Shown here piece by piece: positions 6,899-8,346 of a stretch of 8,346 bases of DNA. Position numbers and translations under genes: made by a program. How positions within the stretch are numbered: position 1 is the stretch's first letter; each line of letters opens with the position of its first letter. The DNA is from CAKXIK01 sp050947015. Lineage in GTDB: Bacteria; Bacillota; Clostridia; Oscillospirales; Acutalibacteraceae. Location: NCBI GenBank assembly GCA_050947015.1, contig JBMNVT010000034.1, positions 1 to 8,346 on the forward strand, in the 5' to 3' direction. The notes beneath the pieces were generated by a model. It had not been told where the DNA came from, made no database searches, and was given only the letters and a program-made list of their open reading frames with translations.

Positions 6899-7041
6899 GC
6901 AGGCACTGTCCTTTCCCTTGAAGAAGGCTCCGGGATTTCGCTTTTTCATCCATCTTACAAAGAAGGCACTCACATGCAAGGAAAGCTTGGCCACAAATGC
7001 GACCTGTTAAATTCCTTTGAAACCACTGGCAGGTACGCCAT

Positions 7042-8088
7042 TCAACGACAGGTCGGCAGCATTAGCTCAAACACCGCGCCCGTCCCCTTATCCGCACCGT
7101 AAAGCAACTTTCCGCAATGCAGGCGAGCTGCCTGCTGCGCAACCGTCAAGCCCATTTTCAGGCGATGCGTCAGCCGTTCTCCAAATATTTTTTGATAGTC
7201 CGGGACCGTCGGCACACAGCTGCAGAGGCGTTCCGACTGTTCACACCGGCAGGTAAACCGAAACACAGCGTGATCCGCGACGCAAAAAATCGTCAGCGAA
7301 GGCCGACACGCCACCGGCAGATAATAAACCACCACCTCAAGCAGATTCTGTATCACTTGCTCCAGTATTGCCGCATTCACCGGCAGCTGCAGCGGTTCCT
7401 GCGGAACTGAAATAAAGACTTGCGTATCCGGGTAAAATAGCCGGAAATTCCGAACCGATTCTGCGGCAACCTCCTCTGCCAGTTCCTCTGAAACGGTTAT
7501 TTTTGCCGTATCGGCCAATCGTGTCAGCAGCAGCCTGTTTTCCATCGTACGCAGCATTTGCTGCAGATCGGACTCGACGGATTTCAGCAGTTCGGTTCTC
7601 TCGGCCGGGTTGGGATCTTCCGATTCCAGAAATGTTACCACTCCCAACACGATGCTCAGCGGCGAGCGCAGATCATGTGCCACGGTATGCAGAAGGTCGT
7701 CACACAGCGCCTTCTGCGCGGAAAAAGTGCGGCTGCAGCGAACCGCAACCGGCAAAAACGCCGCCGCCGCAAAAAGCAGCAACAGCAGCCAAAATAGCGG
7801 CGAAGCAACCCATATTCCGCGTCCCCCTGCTGAGGCGCAGGCATAGGCCGCCGACGCATTCACCAACGCCATTACCAAAGAATAAAAAGTTCCTCTGGTA
7901 AAGAATGCCGTGCATTCCACTGCCAAAAAAAGGATCAACACAGCCGGCAGCGAAAAGTGCAGCAAAACACACAGCCCTGTTAGCCCGCCGGCAACCGCCG
8001 CAATGACAATTGTCAGCCACGTTTCACGTGTTGAAAACGAAAAACGAAGCTCGTTCACAAGCAACCCGGTTTTTGTTTCCGCTTTCAA
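7042..8088 (-). CDS. KdpD-like membrane sensor histidine kinase with degenerate ATP-binding domain
   Basis: This 348-residue protein has four hydrophobic segments (about 24-44, 47-64, 67-88 and 92-116) resembling the KdpD four-helix membrane region (DUF4118). It lacks the N-terminal KdpD and universal-stress domains of full KdpD (about 900 residues). A good HisKA box, HTVAHDLRSPLS, gives phospho-acceptor H138. The ATP-binding domain is abnormal: the N-box reads NLLEVVVYY, with valine (V252) in place of the Asn that binds Mg-ATP; no DxGxG box is seen; the GxGxG region is reduced to KMGLTVA. In place of the DxGxG region stands CxC-x6-CxC (C280, C282, C289, C291). I chose the second TTG, at 8088, because AAGAGGGG lies 6 nt upstream; the TTG at 8094 directly abuts that site. 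It may be phosphatase-only, a metal or redox sensor, or decaying. Confidence 0.85.
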   Translation of the reverse strand: MKAETKTGLLVNELRFSFSTRETWLTIVIAAVAGGLTGLCVLLHFSLPAVLILFLAVECTAFFTRGTFYSLVMALVNASAAYACASAGGRGIWVASPLFWLLLLLFAAAAFLPVAVRCSRTFSAQKALCDDLLHTVAHDLRSPLSIVLGVVTFLESEDPNPAERTELLKSVESDLQQMLRTMENRLLLTRLADTAKITVSEELAEEVAAESVRNFRLFYPDTQVFISVPQEPLQLPVNAAILEQVIQNLLEVVVYYLPVACRPSLTIFCVADHAVFRFTCRCEQSERLCSCVPTVPDYQKIFGERLTHRLKMGLTVAQQAARLHCGKLLYGADKGTGAVFELMLPTCR

Positions 8089-8094
8089 AGGCAA

Positions 8095-8102
8095 CCCCTC
8101 TT
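8095..8102 (-). promoter_or_regulatory. Ribosome binding site selecting the kinase TTG start
   Basis: AAGAGGGG on the minus strand is 6 nt before TTG at 8088. The nearer in-frame TTG (8094) has no spacing from it. No ATG is available in this frame near the site. Confidence 0.65.
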
Positions 8103-8118
8103 ACCCCTGCTAAATTAT

Positions 8119-8143
8119 AAAATTTCTATAAACAGGAAATTTC
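8119..8143. other. Inverted repeat AAATTTC-N9-GAAATTT in the kinase leader
   Basis: AAATTTC (8120-8126) and GAAATTT (8136-8142) are perfect complements around 9 nt, between the predicted kinase transcription start (about 8157) and its ribosome site. It could be an operator or a weak leader hairpin. It is AT-rich and short, so chance is possible. Confidence 0.35.
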
Positions 8144-8163
8144 ATATGTTGTTTTATTTTTTT

Positions 8164-8192
8164 AAAGTAACACATTACGACAAGTTTGTCAA
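8164..8192 (-). promoter_or_regulatory. Promoter of the kinase and response-regulator genes
   Basis: The minus strand has a perfect TTGACA (8192-8187), a 17-nt spacer and TACTTT (8169-8164). Transcription would start near 8157, about 70 nt before the TTG start. Confidence 0.8.
8179..8190. promoter_or_regulatory. Palindrome GACAA-GT-TTGTC overlapping the kinase -35 box (candidate operator)
   Basis: Two perfect 5-bp arms flank a 2-nt centre and cover part of TTGACA. A protein bound here would block RNA polymerase, so repression or autoregulation is plausible. The binding factor is not known. Confidence 0.4.
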
Positions 8193-8227
8193 TGAATAAT
8201 GAAATTTTATTTTTTTTTATTTGTAGG

Positions 8228-8236
8228 TGATACAAT
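8228..8236 (+). promoter_or_regulatory. Possible extended -10 promoter pointing right
   Basis: TGATACAAT (8228-8236) matches an extended -10 (TG-N-TACAAT). A run of nine T (8210-8218) lies upstream where an UP-like element would help, and no strong -35 is visible. Transcription would start near 8243 and immediately enter the structured element at 8265-8340. Confidence 0.5.
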
Positions 8237-8264
8237 GATGAGTGACAAAAGAAGAAAATAAAAG

Positions 8265-8340
8265 TAGCGAATAGGCGTGACATATGCTAAGGTTGAGTTG
8301 ACGAGACAAAACCGAAAGGCAGGTGTCACCCTATCCGCTA
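8265..8340 (+). ncRNA. Candidate structured leader RNA or riboswitch-like element, class not recognised
   Basis: The 76 nt fold as one long irregular hairpin: TAGCG/CGCTA (8265-8269 with 8336-8340), an A-C mismatch, ATAGG/CCTAT (8271-8275 with 8330-8334), a bulged C, GTGACA/TGTCAC (8277-8282 with 8324-8329), a TA/GG internal loop, TGCT/GGCA, an AA/GAAA loop, GGTT/AACC with a GAG bulge, and TTG/CAA closing an ACGAGA loop. Purine-rich internal loops inside strong helices are typical of ligand- or protein-binding leaders. I could not match it to a known riboswitch consensus. On the minus strand it is followed by CTTTTATTTT, so an imperfect terminator for a gene to the right is the main alternative. 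An ATG (8340-8342) sits at its 3' end. Confidence 0.45.
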
Positions 8341-8346
8341 TGAATA

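Noticed and set aside
6899..6994. N-terminal extension of the response regulator
   Set aside because: The extra 32 residues lack domain features, and the internal ATG at 6898 has a good ribosome site at the usual domain start.
8299..8330. Hammerhead ribozyme
   Set aside because: TTGACGA, GAAA and GTC occur in order, but the first core base is wrong (T for C) and stems II and III cannot form properly.
8265..8340. glmS ribozyme
   Set aside because: It shares a GTTGACGAG string and an AGCG start, but the rest of the conserved glmS core is absent and the pairing is one simple extended hairpin.
8200..8346. End of a mobile element
   Set aside because: AT-rich sequence and a hairpin near the edge are suggestive, but no matching inverted end, target duplication or transposase is visible in the window.

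Overview
The window looks like chromosome of a Gram-positive Clostridia, most likely a gut Oscillospiraceae/Ruminococcaceae-type member. The reasons are moderate GC content, strong AGGAGG-type ribosome sites, some TTG starts, TTGACA/TATAAT promoters with extended -10 elements, short intrinsic terminators and a soluble BglX-like GH3 enzyme. The lineage is inferred from style and was not tested by a search.

Layout. 1-91: the possible tail of an unidentified + strand gene and its terminator. 126-530: the C-terminal half of a ZIP metal transporter, without its N-terminal half or first metal motif. 550-584: a bidirectional terminator. 634-3715 (minus): an AraC-type regulator followed by two Gfo/Idh/MocA-type oxidoreductases, the last two only 25 nt apart. 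3716-3961: divergent promoters. 3962-6103 (+): a full-length GH3 glycosidase frame broken by two in-frame stops, TAG at codon 51 and TGA at codon 104. 6117-6167: a two-part hairpin serving as terminator for convergent genes. 6185-8088 (minus): a KdpDE-like two-component pair. 8089-8346: the promoter of that pair and a structured element facing right.

How the genes work together. The AraC protein has a cupin-like sugar-sensing N-terminus and lies divergent from the GH3 gene and upstream of the oxidoreductases. This suggests a small glycoside-use locus: the GH3 enzyme would release sugar, the dehydrogenase-like proteins would oxidise or modify it, and AraC would sense it. The broken GH3 gene suggests the locus is decaying, unless the stops are errors or are read through. 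The two-component pair is a separate unit. Its response regulator looks intact, but the kinase lacks the ATP-binding motifs and carries a CxC-x6-CxC cluster where the DxGxG box should be.

Best leads: (1) the sensor protein with intact His but degenerate ATPase domain and tetracysteine cluster; (2) the 76-nt irregular hairpin at 8265-8340 next to a plausible rightward promoter; (3) the two nonsense codons in an otherwise uninterrupted GH3 frame; (4) inverted repeats over the GH3 and kinase promoters. I found no CRISPR array, rRNA, tRNA or identifiable insertion sequence.
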